Origin: Candidatus Faecivivens stercoripullorum
Lineage (GTDB): Bacteria > Bacillota > Clostridia > Oscillospirales > Ruminococcaceae
DNA length: 10,888 nt
Direction: 5' to 3'
NCBI GenBank assembly: GCA_018715285.1
Contig: DVLW01000164.1
Location: 1-10,888 of the forward strand
Shown piece by piece: positions 1-7,689 of the stretch. The notes under the pieces were generated by a model. That model ran no database searches, was not told the DNA's origin, and was given only the letters and a program-made list of their open reading frames with translations. Made by a program: the position numbers and the translations under genes. Within the stretch, counting starts at the first letter, position 1; the number at the start of each line of letters is the position of its first letter.

Positions 1-183
1 GAAACTTCTGAGGAAGTTTCCGGTACCGAAGAATCTGAAGCAGCTTCTGAAGAAGTTGCAGAGGAATCTGACGCTGCTACTGAAGAAGAAAGTGCTTCTG
101 AAGCAGATAGCGCTACTGACAATACCTCTGAAAGCAGCACAGAAGAGGACGTAGCATCTGAGACTGAATCCAGTGCTAATTGA
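1..183 (+). CDS. C-terminal acidic tail of an unidentified protein (partial)
   Basis: Frame 1 is open from the first base to a TGA at 181-183, giving 60 residues with no start in view, so this is the 3' end of a gene that begins upstream. The segment is almost entirely Glu, Ser, Ala, Thr and Asp, with recurring SEE, EES and TEE units and no hydrophobic core, so it must be a disordered, strongly negative tail. A good terminator follows 17 bases after the stop, which supports a real gene end. Such tails occur on several Firmicute proteins, for example some trigger factors and other chaperones or secreted proteins, but nothing here identifies which. No function is assigned. Confidence 0.75.
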   Translation, partial: ETSEEVSGTEESEAASEEVAEESDAATEEESASEADSATDNTSESSTEEDVASETESSAN

Positions 184-200
184 TTTTTCATGAATGAAAG

Positions 201-250
201 CAGCCCTGTGGCGGCCTTAAATGGCTTGTCACAGGGCTGTTTTACTTTTA
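201..250 (+). terminator. Rho-independent terminator after the acidic-tail gene
   Basis: The 10-base arms CAGCCCTGTG (201-210) and CACAGGGCTG (230-239) pair perfectly around a 19-base loop and are followed by a T-rich run, TTTTACTTTT, from 240. It ends the plus-strand gene that stops at 183. Read from the minus strand the same stem lies just beyond the galK stop at 253, but the following tract is poorer in T, so it is at best a weak terminator for galK. Confidence 0.85.
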
Positions 251-252
251 GC

Positions 253-1527
253 TTAGATAATTTTAGTTGCGCCTTGCCGGAAGGTCAGACAGTGACAGCA
301 GTCTTTTTCAAACAGTTGCTCCATACGGTATATAAAAGCCTCCATTTTGTTATCCGAAACAATCGCCAGCATTGTTCCGCCAAATCCGCCGCCATGAACC
401 CGGCAGGCACCTTCTCCTTCCAGCAGATCTTTGGCAGCTGCAAGGGCAAGTGCAATTCCCTGGCTGGTTGGTTCAGAAGCTGCACTGATATTTTGCAGGC
501 AAAGAAGAGAACTGTCTCCAGAAGCGTTGAGCAGCGAAAGAAAGGCCAAAAAATCCTTGTTTTCCACTGCATCCGCTGCCAGGATAGCACGCTGATTTTC
601 TTTGACAAAATGAATTGCTCTGAGCAGTGCACGGTCACCGTACTGTTTTCTGATTTCCGCAGATTTTTTCATCAGATCATCATATCCAATACCACGCAGT
701 ACCGGAGCATCAAACAGGGATGCCACCGCTTTCATTTCAGCCGGTATGGCTGCATATTCATCGGTCAGATCTGCATGTCCATGTCCTGCGCTTACAATAA
801 CCAGCCGATGTCCCGATTCTTCCGGAGAGAGGCAGAGCGGCCGGATAACAGGCTTTTGCGGGTCATTGAAGTCAATTCCGACAATATTTCCCACTGAACA
901 TGCCATCTGATCCATCAGGCCGCTGGGCTTGCCAAAATAGACATTCTCCGCAAACTGCGCAGTAATGGCGATTTGTTCAGGAGAGATTTTCCCTTCATTA
1001 TAAAAGTGATTTAATATACTTCCGATCAATACTTCAAATGCTGCTGATGAGGAAAGTCCGCTGCCTTTTGGAACATCAGAAGTTGTATATGCTGTGAATC
1101 CACCGATCTTTCTGCCTTTGCGCGCAAAATCAAAGGCAGTTCCTCGAATCAGTGAAGCGGAATGAGTGGATTCTTCCTGCTGAGGTGTGAGGTCAGACAG
1201 GTCGATATCATCCTGTTTATGTCCAACCGATTTGACCCGGATGATATTGTCTTCGGTTGGACAGGCGACCGCCAGAATATCCATGTTGACCGCTCCGGCC
1301 ATCACACAGCCATGGTTATGGTCGGTATGATTGCCGATAAGTTCTACCCGTCCGGGAGACGAAAACAGATGCAGCTGTTCATTGTCTCCAAAACGTTCGA
1401 CAAACCCTTCCACAGCGGCCTGACAGCGCTTTGCCGCATAGCCTGGACCGTCTGCTCCATATAGCCGAATCAGAGTCTGATCCAGCTCTCCGTTCCCAAT
1501 TGCCCGCAGAATTTGCTGTGCATTCAT
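253..1527 (-). CDS. galK: Galactokinase (GHMP kinase family)
   Basis: Galactokinase phosphorylates alpha-D-galactose at C1 with ATP, the first kinase step of the Leloir pathway, in the cytoplasm. All GHMP-kinase landmarks are present (numbered from the ATG): the galactokinase signature at 56-73, reading GRVELIGNHTDHNHG in its core; the ATP-binding loop PKGSGLSSSA at 153-162; the catalytic-base region GLMDQ with Asp206; and the C-terminal glycine motif VHGGGFGG at 377-384. The first motif has GNHTDH where E. coli has GEHTDY, a variant I associate with clostridial galactokinases. The ATG at 1527 is preferred, with AAAGGA nine bases upstream; an in-frame TTG one codon earlier (1530) is the alternative. 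At 424 residues the length is normal for this subgroup. No galT, galE or galactose transporter lies beside it, and no clear promoter is visible between it and the terminator upstream. Confidence 0.95.
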   Translation of the reverse strand: MNAQQILRAIGNGELDQTLIRLYGADGPGYAAKRCQAAVEGFVERFGDNEQLHLFSSPGRVELIGNHTDHNHGCVMAGAVNMDILAVACPTEDNIIRVKSVGHKQDDIDLSDLTPQQEESTHSASLIRGTAFDFARKGRKIGGFTAYTTSDVPKGSGLSSSAAFEVLIGSILNHFYNEGKISPEQIAITAQFAENVYFGKPSGLMDQMACSVGNIVGIDFNDPQKPVIRPLCLSPEESGHRLVIVSAGHGHADLTDEYAAIPAEMKAVASLFDAPVLRGIGYDDLMKKSAEIRKQYGDRALLRAIHFVKENQRAILAADAVENKDFLAFLSLLNASGDSSLLCLQNISAASEPTSQGIALALAAAKDLLEGEGACRVHGGGFGGTMLAIVSDNKMEAFIYRMEQLFEKDCCHCLTFRQGATKII

Positions 1528-1570
1528 CAAGTATCATCCTTTCAACTGATATTTTGGGACAGGGGATTGC

Positions 1571-1625
1571 GAAAACAAAAACCGCCCGGTGAACAACCAG
1601 TCGTGCAAGGTGTTTAACGGGCGGT
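1571..1625 (-). terminator. Rho-independent terminator after the DUF4430 surface-protein gene
   Basis: The arms ACCGCCCG (1581-1588) and CGGGCGGT (1618-1625) pair perfectly. The stem can be extended inward by AACA(A)CC pairing with GGTGTT. Read on the minus strand, the hairpin is followed by TTTTTGTTTTCG, the T-tract of an intrinsic terminator. It lies about 30 bases after the stop of the minus-strand gene at 1657 and just ahead of galK, so galK is probably transcribed separately or by read-through. Confidence 0.85.
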
Positions 1626-1656
1626 ATTATTTGCGATGTAGATGAATTAGTTGGTT

Positions 1657-3228
1657 TCAGTCAGATTTATATTTGTTTTTGAGGTGCAAAAGAACGCCCA
1701 GCATGATGACAATACCGACTGAAACGCCACTGATACCGCCAATCAGTCCGGTATGAATCCGGCTGCGGGTACCATCGTCGACGGTGGATGGTACAGAACT
1801 TTCTTCTTCAGATATTTCAGAAGACGCCGAAAAATCTATAGAACCGCTTCCTGTAACCGGAGAACGGAGAATCAACGGATTCCGTCCGGTTTTCTGTGAG
1901 CAGATCGCCAGCAGAGCAAGTTCTGTTGCCGTGACCGATGGCGAATCATCCAGTTGTTCAGAAAAGCCGGAATTTTCAACATTAAACTGCATCAGCGCTT
2001 CCATCAGGTTGTGTCCGTTTGCACAGAACCGTTCATCGGTCAGTGAAATGGAAAGGCTTGACAACGCGAGAATAACTGCGCTGGTTGCCTGACAGGATTC
2101 GTATGTATCCGAATGGTAAAAGCCATTGCTGTCCTGTTGTGTCGCGAGCCATTCCAGTGCCCGGTCAATACAGGGACCGACTGTCTGGTCATCCCGATAG
2201 GGTGCCAGTGCAACCAGAGAAAGTGCGGTCAGAAAAACATCACTTTCTTCTCCCTGGATATTGGTGATACCGCCATCCGGGTTCTGACCGGCCATAATGA
2301 CGTTAAGCATGGCATCACGGGAGTTGAGGGCATCTGCAGGCACATCATAACTGTTGCAGTCATAGGCCAGCAACCCGTATACCGTTGCAGTACGGTCAAG
2401 ATCGGGGAAAGATATCAGCTTATCCAAAAGGTTCTGGGAAAAATTCTCGGCCGAAATGCCGCAGAAACTGACACATAGAATATTCAGTGCCAGTTCAATT
2501 CCGGTTGGAGTCTGCTGCTGATAAATATTGCGCAGAATACGGGTGAGATACTTGTAATCGACTGTATAGCCGATTGCACCGAATGTTGTCAGTGCAAGTG
2601 CCGAGTCAGAATTGGTTTTCAGCCATCCGCAGCCGGCTCTCAGTGCATTGTCATATTCTGTATCCCACGGCAGCACATCATCAGCCGTTGAAAGGCTGTG
2701 GCTGGGTGTGGATACCGACTGCATTTCCATATTAGATGTATCGGTACTGCTGAAAACCAGCTGAAGTGTATCGCCATCCTGAAAGGCAAAGTCGACCAGA
2801 TCGCCGTTCTCATCCGTCATATATTTCAGGTTGTCCTGTTCAATACCGTTGAGAATCATCAGCCATTCATCTTCCTGATCCGGGCCGCCGTCGTAAAGTG
2901 TACCGGCGTCATCGGTGAGGGAGAGCAGCTGCCCATCGGATATGACTGCATCTTCCAGATACGCATATCGTTCCAGCGTCTCAATCAATTCGGTGAGGCC
3001 GCTGCCTTCCGGGCAGCTCAGCTGAATCGGATTGAGAATCCATCCGCGGCCGCTGTTCTCAAAGATGCTGACCGTCAGCGTAATATTTTCCTGTACTTCA
3101 GAAGAAACCGACACAGATGAATCCGTGTTCCCGGTATTTGAACTGATGGCATGTACGGAAAAAATCTGGCTGTTCAGCAACAGGAGGCAGGAAAGAACCG
3201 CAACAGATTTTCGTAGTAAAGATTTCAA
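1657..3228 (-). CDS. Secreted, membrane-anchored DUF4430 / alpha-toroid repeat protein
   Basis: This 523-residue protein has an N-terminal signal peptide (about 1-27, Lys/Arg start, Leu-rich core, probable cleavage after VHA). Next is a DUF4430-like domain (about 50-160; WLMILNG core and a closing GD.L.LVFS strand), the fold of the C-terminal domain of transcobalamin and intrinsic factor. Residues about 187-450 form helical repeats of the prenyltransferase/squalene-cyclase toroid type (NPDGGI at 316-321, DSNGF at 366-370, SCQATSAVILALSSL). A Ser/Glu-rich linker leads to a single membrane helix (about 494-516) and a short Lys-rich tail. I see no DxDD-type cyclase acid motif, so it is probably a ligand- or polymer-binding surface protein rather than an enzyme. 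The start is TTG, chosen because AGGGGAGG lies eight bases upstream and the signal peptide begins there. Domain assignment is by eye; the ligand is unknown. Confidence 0.8.
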   Translation of the reverse strand: MKSLLRKSVAVLSCLLLLNSQIFSVHAISSNTGNTDSSVSVSSEVQENITLTVSIFENSGRGWILNPIQLSCPEGSGLTELIETLERYAYLEDAVISDGQLLSLTDDAGTLYDGGPDQEDEWLMILNGIEQDNLKYMTDENGDLVDFAFQDGDTLQLVFSSTDTSNMEMQSVSTPSHSLSTADDVLPWDTEYDNALRAGCGWLKTNSDSALALTTFGAIGYTVDYKYLTRILRNIYQQQTPTGIELALNILCVSFCGISAENFSQNLLDKLISFPDLDRTATVYGLLAYDCNSYDVPADALNSRDAMLNVIMAGQNPDGGITNIQGEESDVFLTALSLVALAPYRDDQTVGPCIDRALEWLATQQDSNGFYHSDTYESCQATSAVILALSSLSISLTDERFCANGHNLMEALMQFNVENSGFSEQLDDSPSVTATELALLAICSQKTGRNPLILRSPVTGSGSIDFSASSEISEEESSVPSTVDDGTRSRIHTGLIGGISGVSVGIVIMLGVLLHLKNKYKSD

Positions 3229-3266
3229 ATTCCGCGCCTCCCCTTACAGTAACCTTCTTTAAAAAT

Positions 3267-3295
3267 ATTATAGTTGAATCCTTGTCGTTTTTCCA
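3267..3295 (-). promoter_or_regulatory. Predicted sigma-A-type promoter of the DUF4430 surface-protein gene
   Basis: On the minus strand a perfect TATAAT (-10, plus positions 3267-3272) lies 17 bases from TGGAAA (-35, 3290-3295; four of six consensus bases). The expected transcription start is near 3260, leaving a leader of about 30 bases that contains the GGGGAGG ribosome binding site. Confidence 0.6.
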
Positions 3296-3434
3296 GTATC
3301 ACAATGTGAAAAATACCGATTTTATAGGATTGCACAACTTATCACACAGATTTTTGTCAGTTTAATAAAACAAAATTGAATAATTACCTCATTTTTTGTT
3401 TTTTACAAAAATTTCCTGTCGATTGAAAATTTCA

Positions 3435-3468
3435 GCGGTTATCGGAGAAAAATCTGTTTGCGGTTATC
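3435..3468. repeat. Pair of 9-base direct repeats GCGGTTATC
   Basis: GCGGTTATC occurs at 3435-3443 and again at 3460-3468, with start points 25 bases apart. The second copy ends 17 bases before the -35 element of the rlmB promoter. Direct repeats at this position could be a regulator-binding site, but two short copies may also be chance. Confidence 0.35.
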
Positions 3469-3485
3469 TTTACGACAGAAAAACG

Positions 3486-3514
3486 TTGTTTTTGGCGAAA
3501 GAGTATGGTATACT
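3486..3514 (+). promoter_or_regulatory. Predicted extended -10 promoter of the rlmB operon
   Basis: TTGTTT (3486-3491) and TATACT (3509-3514) are separated by 17 bases. A TG dinucleotide at 3506-3507 one base ahead of the -10 gives an extended -10 element (TGGTATACT). The expected transcription start is near 3521, leaving a leader of about 65 bases before the ATG of rlmB at 3588. Confidence 0.7.
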
Positions 3515-3587
3515 TTTTAAGTACAGATAAAATAGTATGATGGTTCCGCGGATAATTTTTCTGCGGGTTCCGAAAGGATTTGAACAG

Positions 3588-4472
3588 ATGAAACCATTTG
3601 CAAAATCACCTCGTCGCGGTGGGGATTCCCGCCCGTCTTATAACCATAAACGAAATGCCCAAAGAAATGACCACTTTCCTGCCGGTGAACGGGTTCGGGA
3701 GGAACGGACAGAAGGATTTGACAACCTGATTGCCGGACGGAATGCCGTTATGGAAACTTTGAAAAACGGCAGCCGGATTGATACCGTATATATTGCCCGC
3801 GGTGCAACCGGCGGAAGTATCGGTAAAATTGTCGCGATGGCCAGAGAAGGCGGCTATCCGGTTAAAGAGGTTTCTTCCGAAAAACTGGATGAAATGTCGC
3901 CTGGTGTACCGCATCAGGGTGTTGCAGTTTCACTTTCCGCCGTTGAGTATGCTCAGGTGGAGGACATCCTTGCCAGAGCTGCACAGGCCGGACATATCCC
4001 CTTTATTATCATTGCCGATGAGGTGGAAGATCCTCATAATCTTGGCGCGCTGATTCGTACTGCTGAGACGGCCGGCGCAGATGGCGTCATTATCCCCAAA
4101 CGGCGTAATGTCGGCCTGACACCTGCTGTCTTCAAAACGTCGGCAGGTGCAGCAGCTCATCTGCCGGTTGCACGGGTTGCAAACCTTGCTTCCACAGTAG
4201 ATGAACTTAAACAGCAGGGAATCTGGGTATATGGTGCCGATATGGATGGTCAGAATTGGTGCCAGACCGATTTTTCCGGCGGCGTTGCACTGATCGTCGG
4301 CTCGGAGGGTAAGGGCATCAGCCGTCTGCTTCGGGAAAAGTGCGATGTCATGGTCAGCCTGCCGATGCAGGGAGAAATCACCTCTCTGAATGCTTCGGTT
4401 GCCGGCGGAATTATTATGTATGAAGTGGCCAGACAGCGGTTGGGGATTGCTGCCGTCCAGCCTAAGAAATAA
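3588..4472 (+). CDS. rlmB: 23S rRNA (guanosine-2'-O)-methyltransferase, RlmB/SpoU (TrmH) family
   Basis: SpoU-family enzymes transfer a methyl group from S-adenosylmethionine to a ribose 2'-OH; RlmB acts on G2251 of 23S rRNA in E. coli. The 294-residue protein begins with a basic, low-complexity tail (1-40), then an L30e-like substrate-binding domain (about 44-120, starting FDNLIAGRNAV), then the SPOUT knot domain. Motif 1 is DPHNLGALIRTAE (148-160, Asn151 and Arg157), motif 2 GSEGKGIS (238-245) and motif 3 SLPMQGEITSLNASVA (257-272). The ATG at 3588 is preferred because AAAGGA lies nine bases upstream; ATGs at 3537 and 3540 in the same frame would add 16-17 residues that look like leader. 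The exact rRNA target cannot be fixed from sequence, since TrmH-family paralogues look alike. The next gene follows 38 bases later in the same direction. Confidence 0.92.
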   Translation: MKPFAKSPRRGGDSRPSYNHKRNAQRNDHFPAGERVREERTEGFDNLIAGRNAVMETLKNGSRIDTVYIARGATGGSIGKIVAMAREGGYPVKEVSSEKLDEMSPGVPHQGVAVSLSAVEYAQVEDILARAAQAGHIPFIIIADEVEDPHNLGALIRTAETAGADGVIIPKRRNVGLTPAVFKTSAGAAAHLPVARVANLASTVDELKQQGIWVYGADMDGQNWCQTDFSGGVALIVGSEGKGISRLLREKCDVMVSLPMQGEITSLNASVAGGIIMYEVARQRLGIAAVQPKK

Positions 4473-4510
4473 TCAGCGTCTGACGGACGATTAAAAGGAG
4501 GGGATACCGG

Positions 4511-7500
4511 TTGAGCCAAAGTGTAGATGATATTTTGCGGGAGCTTTCCGGAATCTCTTTTGCTCCGTCGGATGAGCAGCCGTCTTCGGAGCCATCTTTT
4601 TCAGAAGATACCCCATCGTATGGAAAGGATGATTCTTACCACACACAAGCATCCCAGGCGGTACATACGCCGTCGGTGACAGAAACGCTGATGGCAGTAC
4701 GGGAACTGATTGAACAGCCGGGAAAATCTTCTGTAGAGGAGGAGAATATCGGACGGCCGGATACGTCGGCGGATAGAGATACTGGCTATACACAGCCGCA
4801 GGCCGTCGAAAAAATACCGGACAGCCGCCGCAAAATGTCTGTTCGGGAAGAAGAAAAAACAGACAGTGTTCTGGCTAAGGCAGCGAGCCAGAAAAAAAAG
4901 AAAGATAAAAAGCAGCCGGACAACCCGACTGTGAAAAAAAGCATCTTTTCTTTCCATAAAAAGGCAGATAAAGTTTCCGAAGCTCCGCAGAAAACAGCGA
5001 AGGTTTCTGAAAAAACTCTTCAGCAGCGGACGACGGAAAAAGGGACTGCTGATTCTGTACCTCCCCGTATGGATGATACCTTGCCAAAGACTGATACCGT
5101 ATCAACGGCAGATTCTGTACCGGTATCCGGTGCTGTACAGCCGTCACAGCCGGTATCTGGGGCGACTGGTCAGTTTACTCCTCTGGTTCGTGTCACACCG
5201 CAGGAGCTGGCTGAGCTGGGAAATATAGACGATCAGCAGCCTGTACCGGTTTCACGCCGGGAAAGACTGGTTCTGTCAGAAGGAAGAACCAGACGGTTTG
5301 TTTCCACTTTTCCGCCTGAGCGGGAAGAAAAACTTCAGGGCGGCGCTGCTTTACGCCGGGTGACACGTCCAGCTTCTTCTAATCATAGGGAAGGCAGTTT
5401 GGCTGACCAGCTGGAAGGGATGACCCTTCGCATTCCTGTACAGTCTGCATCTGATGTACCGGAAGATGCGCAGCAGCCTCCATTGAATCAGACAGAAGAT
5501 TCTCCTGATACCGAGCAGCTCGATTCTCTGGAAGAGACGCAGCTGGAACAGCAGGATTTTGATATCGATGTCGAACAGATTCGGGCGCAGCTGTCAGAGG
5601 ATGAAGCGGATGATACCGTACAGACGGACGATTCAACCAGGCCGATTGGAGAGGAAGATTCGCTTCCGCAGCCTAAATCTGATAAACACAGTAGGGAAGA
5701 ATGGGAAAAGCTGCGTCGTCAGCAGCAACAGCAGCTTCTCAGCCGGGTAGAGGCGACTGAAAATGAACCTGCACCGGAACTGAGCCGTTCAGAAATACGT
5801 AAGCTCAAAAAACAGCAGCAGCAGGAAGACCGTCAGCGTCAGCTGCGCAGAATGCAGCAAAAGGAAGAACAAAAAGCGGCCTCCACCTCTCAGCAGGAGG
5901 AAAAGGAAAACATATACCGTGTCCGTGAAGTGTCTTCTTCCGAAACAGCGGCCGGTTTTTCTCCTGCGTTTAAACGGCTTCAACGGCTTAATTCGGCGGC
6001 TGAAATCAGTTCCTGGCGCCGGGCGCTGCGGGATTTGGCCGGGACATCCATTGGAATGGGACTGCTGATCGGATTTTTTGCGGTAGCGGTACTGGTGCTG
6101 GTCAGCCTGACTGGTGTTATGGGTGAACTGGTCGGAAGTGCGGTTTTGATGTGGAGCTCGGCAGCACTTGGGCTGATCGCGGGAATATGCGGGTTTGGCG
6201 TTATTTCTGGCGGTATTAGCTCATTGGTTCGATTCCGAGCCAGCCGGGATATCATGCCGGCAGTGGTATATCTGGTAACAATGGCGCAAACGGTTTTGCT
6301 GGCGTTTCATCCTGATTCTCTGGTCAACCGGGAAGCATTCTGTTATCTGCCGGTCGGACTGTTTTTGCTGTCAGCTGCTTATCTCAGCAGGTGGATGGTT
6401 GCTTCGACTGCACTGCGAAATCTTCGCTTTTTACATACCGGTGGAAGTAAGTATTATCTGCATGTTATCCGTGACAGCCGGCTTGCCACTGAAATGACCC
6501 GCGGCGTTGTGGATGGACCTGCATTTGTAGCGGTCAACAGGAGAACGGAATCAGTTTCCGACTTTATGAAACTGTCCCTGTCCTCAGATGACAGCGATCG
6601 GCTGTCCAGAAACTTTGCAGTGATCGGGCTACTGAGCGGGCTGTTGGTGATGGGATTTGCATTGCTGTTTGGATGGAATATTGCAGGAGCGGCTTCACTG
6701 ATGACGAGTGTTGTCTGTCTGTTTTCACCGATACTGACGATGTATCTGTTCAGCTACCCATGCCGCAGAACGGCACGGTTTATGGAACGTGCCGGTGGCG
6801 TTGTAATCAGTGAAAAGGCAATTGCAAGGTATAGCCTGCTGAATGGTGCGCTGATGGATGCTTCAGATATTTTTCCGCCGGGGTTTGTAACCCTTTCCGG
6901 GCTAAAAACATTCGGAAGCGCAAGGGTAGATGATGTGATTATTGACGCGGCTTCGATGATTCTCGGTTCCGGTTCGGTGCTGGAGAGTATCTTTGAGGGA
7001 ATTGTCGGAGACAGCGGTTTATTGCGGCCGGTTGAAGACCGGCAGTATGAGGATGGAAAAGGTCTAGTCGGGTTTGTTGACGGGCGGCAGGTGCTGGTCG
7101 GCAACAAAGCGCTGTTGGAATCCCGTGGTATACGTTTTTCACTGGATGAACATCGTAAATGGGCTGCGGGTATTGGATGTGCCTGTGTGTATCTGGCGGT
7201 TGCCGGTGAACTGGCCGGTGTATTTCTGATTCGGCTGCAAACTTCGGTTCGGTCAGAAGAGGCGGTTCAGATCTTTGCAGACAATGGAATCCGGCTGGCA
7301 ATTCGTACGACCGACAGTTTTCTGACGCCTCGGCTGTTGGGAAGACTGTTCCGGGTCAATCCTGAACTGATTAAGATTCTGCCGCAGCGGCTGGGCGTCT
7401 ATGTTGACCGGCTTCAGGGAAAGGTACGGGTCAAGCAGGCGGTTGCAGTCAACGACGGCAGCCTGTCGGGATTTGCAGGATGTGCGGCCTGTGCGAGAAG

Positions 7501-7684
7501 GCTTTCCTTTATGGAAGGGCTCAACCGGGTAATGATGGTACTGTCGGTGGTATTGGGGCTGGGAATGCTGCTGATGCTGACGGTACTGGGATCGTTTGTC
7601 AGCGTTACGCCGCTGGTACTGAGCGGATATGCAGTCTTCTGGCCGTTGCTGGGCTGGATTTTACAGAAAATGATCCGAATATAA
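4511..7684 (+). CDS. Degenerate (pseudo) P-type ATPase with a long disordered N-terminal region
   Basis: The 1057-residue protein has two halves. Residues 1-500 are charged, Ser/Pro/Glu/Gln-rich and likely disordered, with Lys-rich patches (128-150), a Q-rich, probably coiled-coil stretch (about 393-455) and a short opening motif (SVDDILRELSG). Residues about 510-1057 follow the P1B-ATPase plan. There are four membrane helices (about 511-630), an actuator-like domain (about 640-695), two helices (about 702-748), a P-domain start, an N-domain (GKGLVGFVDGRQVLVGN, 849-865), the return of the P-domain, and two final helices (about 1005-1050). The phosphorylation motif DKTGTLTxG is DASDIFPPG (783-791), TGD is TTD (933-935), GDGxND is NDGSLS (981-986), and the SxHP motif is absent. 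Ion pumping is therefore very unlikely. The TTG start has AGGAGG nine bases upstream. The uninterrupted frame argues for a functional, non-catalytic protein; its role is unknown. It is probably co-transcribed with rlmB. Confidence 0.8.
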   Translation: MSQSVDDILRELSGISFAPSDEQPSSEPSFSEDTPSYGKDDSYHTQASQAVHTPSVTETLMAVRELIEQPGKSSVEEENIGRPDTSADRDTGYTQPQAVEKIPDSRRKMSVREEEKTDSVLAKAASQKKKKDKKQPDNPTVKKSIFSFHKKADKVSEAPQKTAKVSEKTLQQRTTEKGTADSVPPRMDDTLPKTDTVSTADSVPVSGAVQPSQPVSGATGQFTPLVRVTPQELAELGNIDDQQPVPVSRRERLVLSEGRTRRFVSTFPPEREEKLQGGAALRRVTRPASSNHREGSLADQLEGMTLRIPVQSASDVPEDAQQPPLNQTEDSPDTEQLDSLEETQLEQQDFDIDVEQIRAQLSEDEADDTVQTDDSTRPIGEEDSLPQPKSDKHSREEWEKLRRQQQQQLLSRVEATENEPAPELSRSEIRKLKKQQQQEDRQRQLRRMQQKEEQKAASTSQQEEKENIYRVREVSSSETAAGFSPAFKRLQRLNSAAEISSWRRALRDLAGTSIGMGLLIGFFAVAVLVLVSLTGVMGELVGSAVLMWSSAALGLIAGICGFGVISGGISSLVRFRASRDIMPAVVYLVTMAQTVLLAFHPDSLVNREAFCYLPVGLFLLSAAYLSRWMVASTALRNLRFLHTGGSKYYLHVIRDSRLATEMTRGVVDGPAFVAVNRRTESVSDFMKLSLSSDDSDRLSRNFAVIGLLSGLLVMGFALLFGWNIAGAASLMTSVVCLFSPILTMYLFSYPCRRTARFMERAGGVVISEKAIARYSLLNGALMDASDIFPPGFVTLSGLKTFGSARVDDVIIDAASMILGSGSVLESIFEGIVGDSGLLRPVEDRQYEDGKGLVGFVDGRQVLVGNKALLESRGIRFSLDEHRKWAAGIGCACVYLAVAGELAGVFLIRLQTSVRSEEAVQIFADNGIRLAIRTTDSFLTPRLLGRLFRVNPELIKILPQRLGVYVDRLQGKVRVKQAVAVNDGSLSGFAGCAACARRLSFMEGLNRVMMVLSVVLGLGMLLMLTVLGSFVSVTPLVLSGYAVFWPLLGWILQKMIRI

Positions 7685-7689
7685 AAAAT

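Larger units (their letters stand above)
3229..3536. other. Divergent intergenic region, AT-rich
   Basis: This 308-base gap separates the minus-strand DUF4430 gene from rlmB. It holds a predicted promoter at each edge. The middle (about 3300-3430) is AT-rich, with runs of T and A and a small AT-only hairpin (3393-3399 with 3405-3411). A 9-base direct repeat lies nearer rlmB. I recognise no riboswitch, small RNA or coding region in it. Confidence 0.6.

Noticed and set aside
190..897. A 235-residue plus-strand open frame across the end of galK
   Set aside because: It runs through the terminator hairpin and antisense to conserved galK motifs; its translation has no recognisable domain.
1657..3228. 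Terpene cyclase or squalene-hopene cyclase function
   Set aside because: Only the helical repeat pattern resembles that family. No DxDD-type acid motif is visible, and the protein is exported and anchored, unlike a cyclase.
3393..3411. TTTTTGT/ACAAAAA hairpin as a terminator
   Set aside because: The stem is almost only A-T pairs, in an AT-rich stretch between two divergent promoters, with no gene ending there.
4511..7684. Working heavy-metal exporting P-type ATPase
   Set aside because: The DKTGT, TGD and GDGxND motifs and the metal-binding CPC and CxxC elements are all changed or absent.
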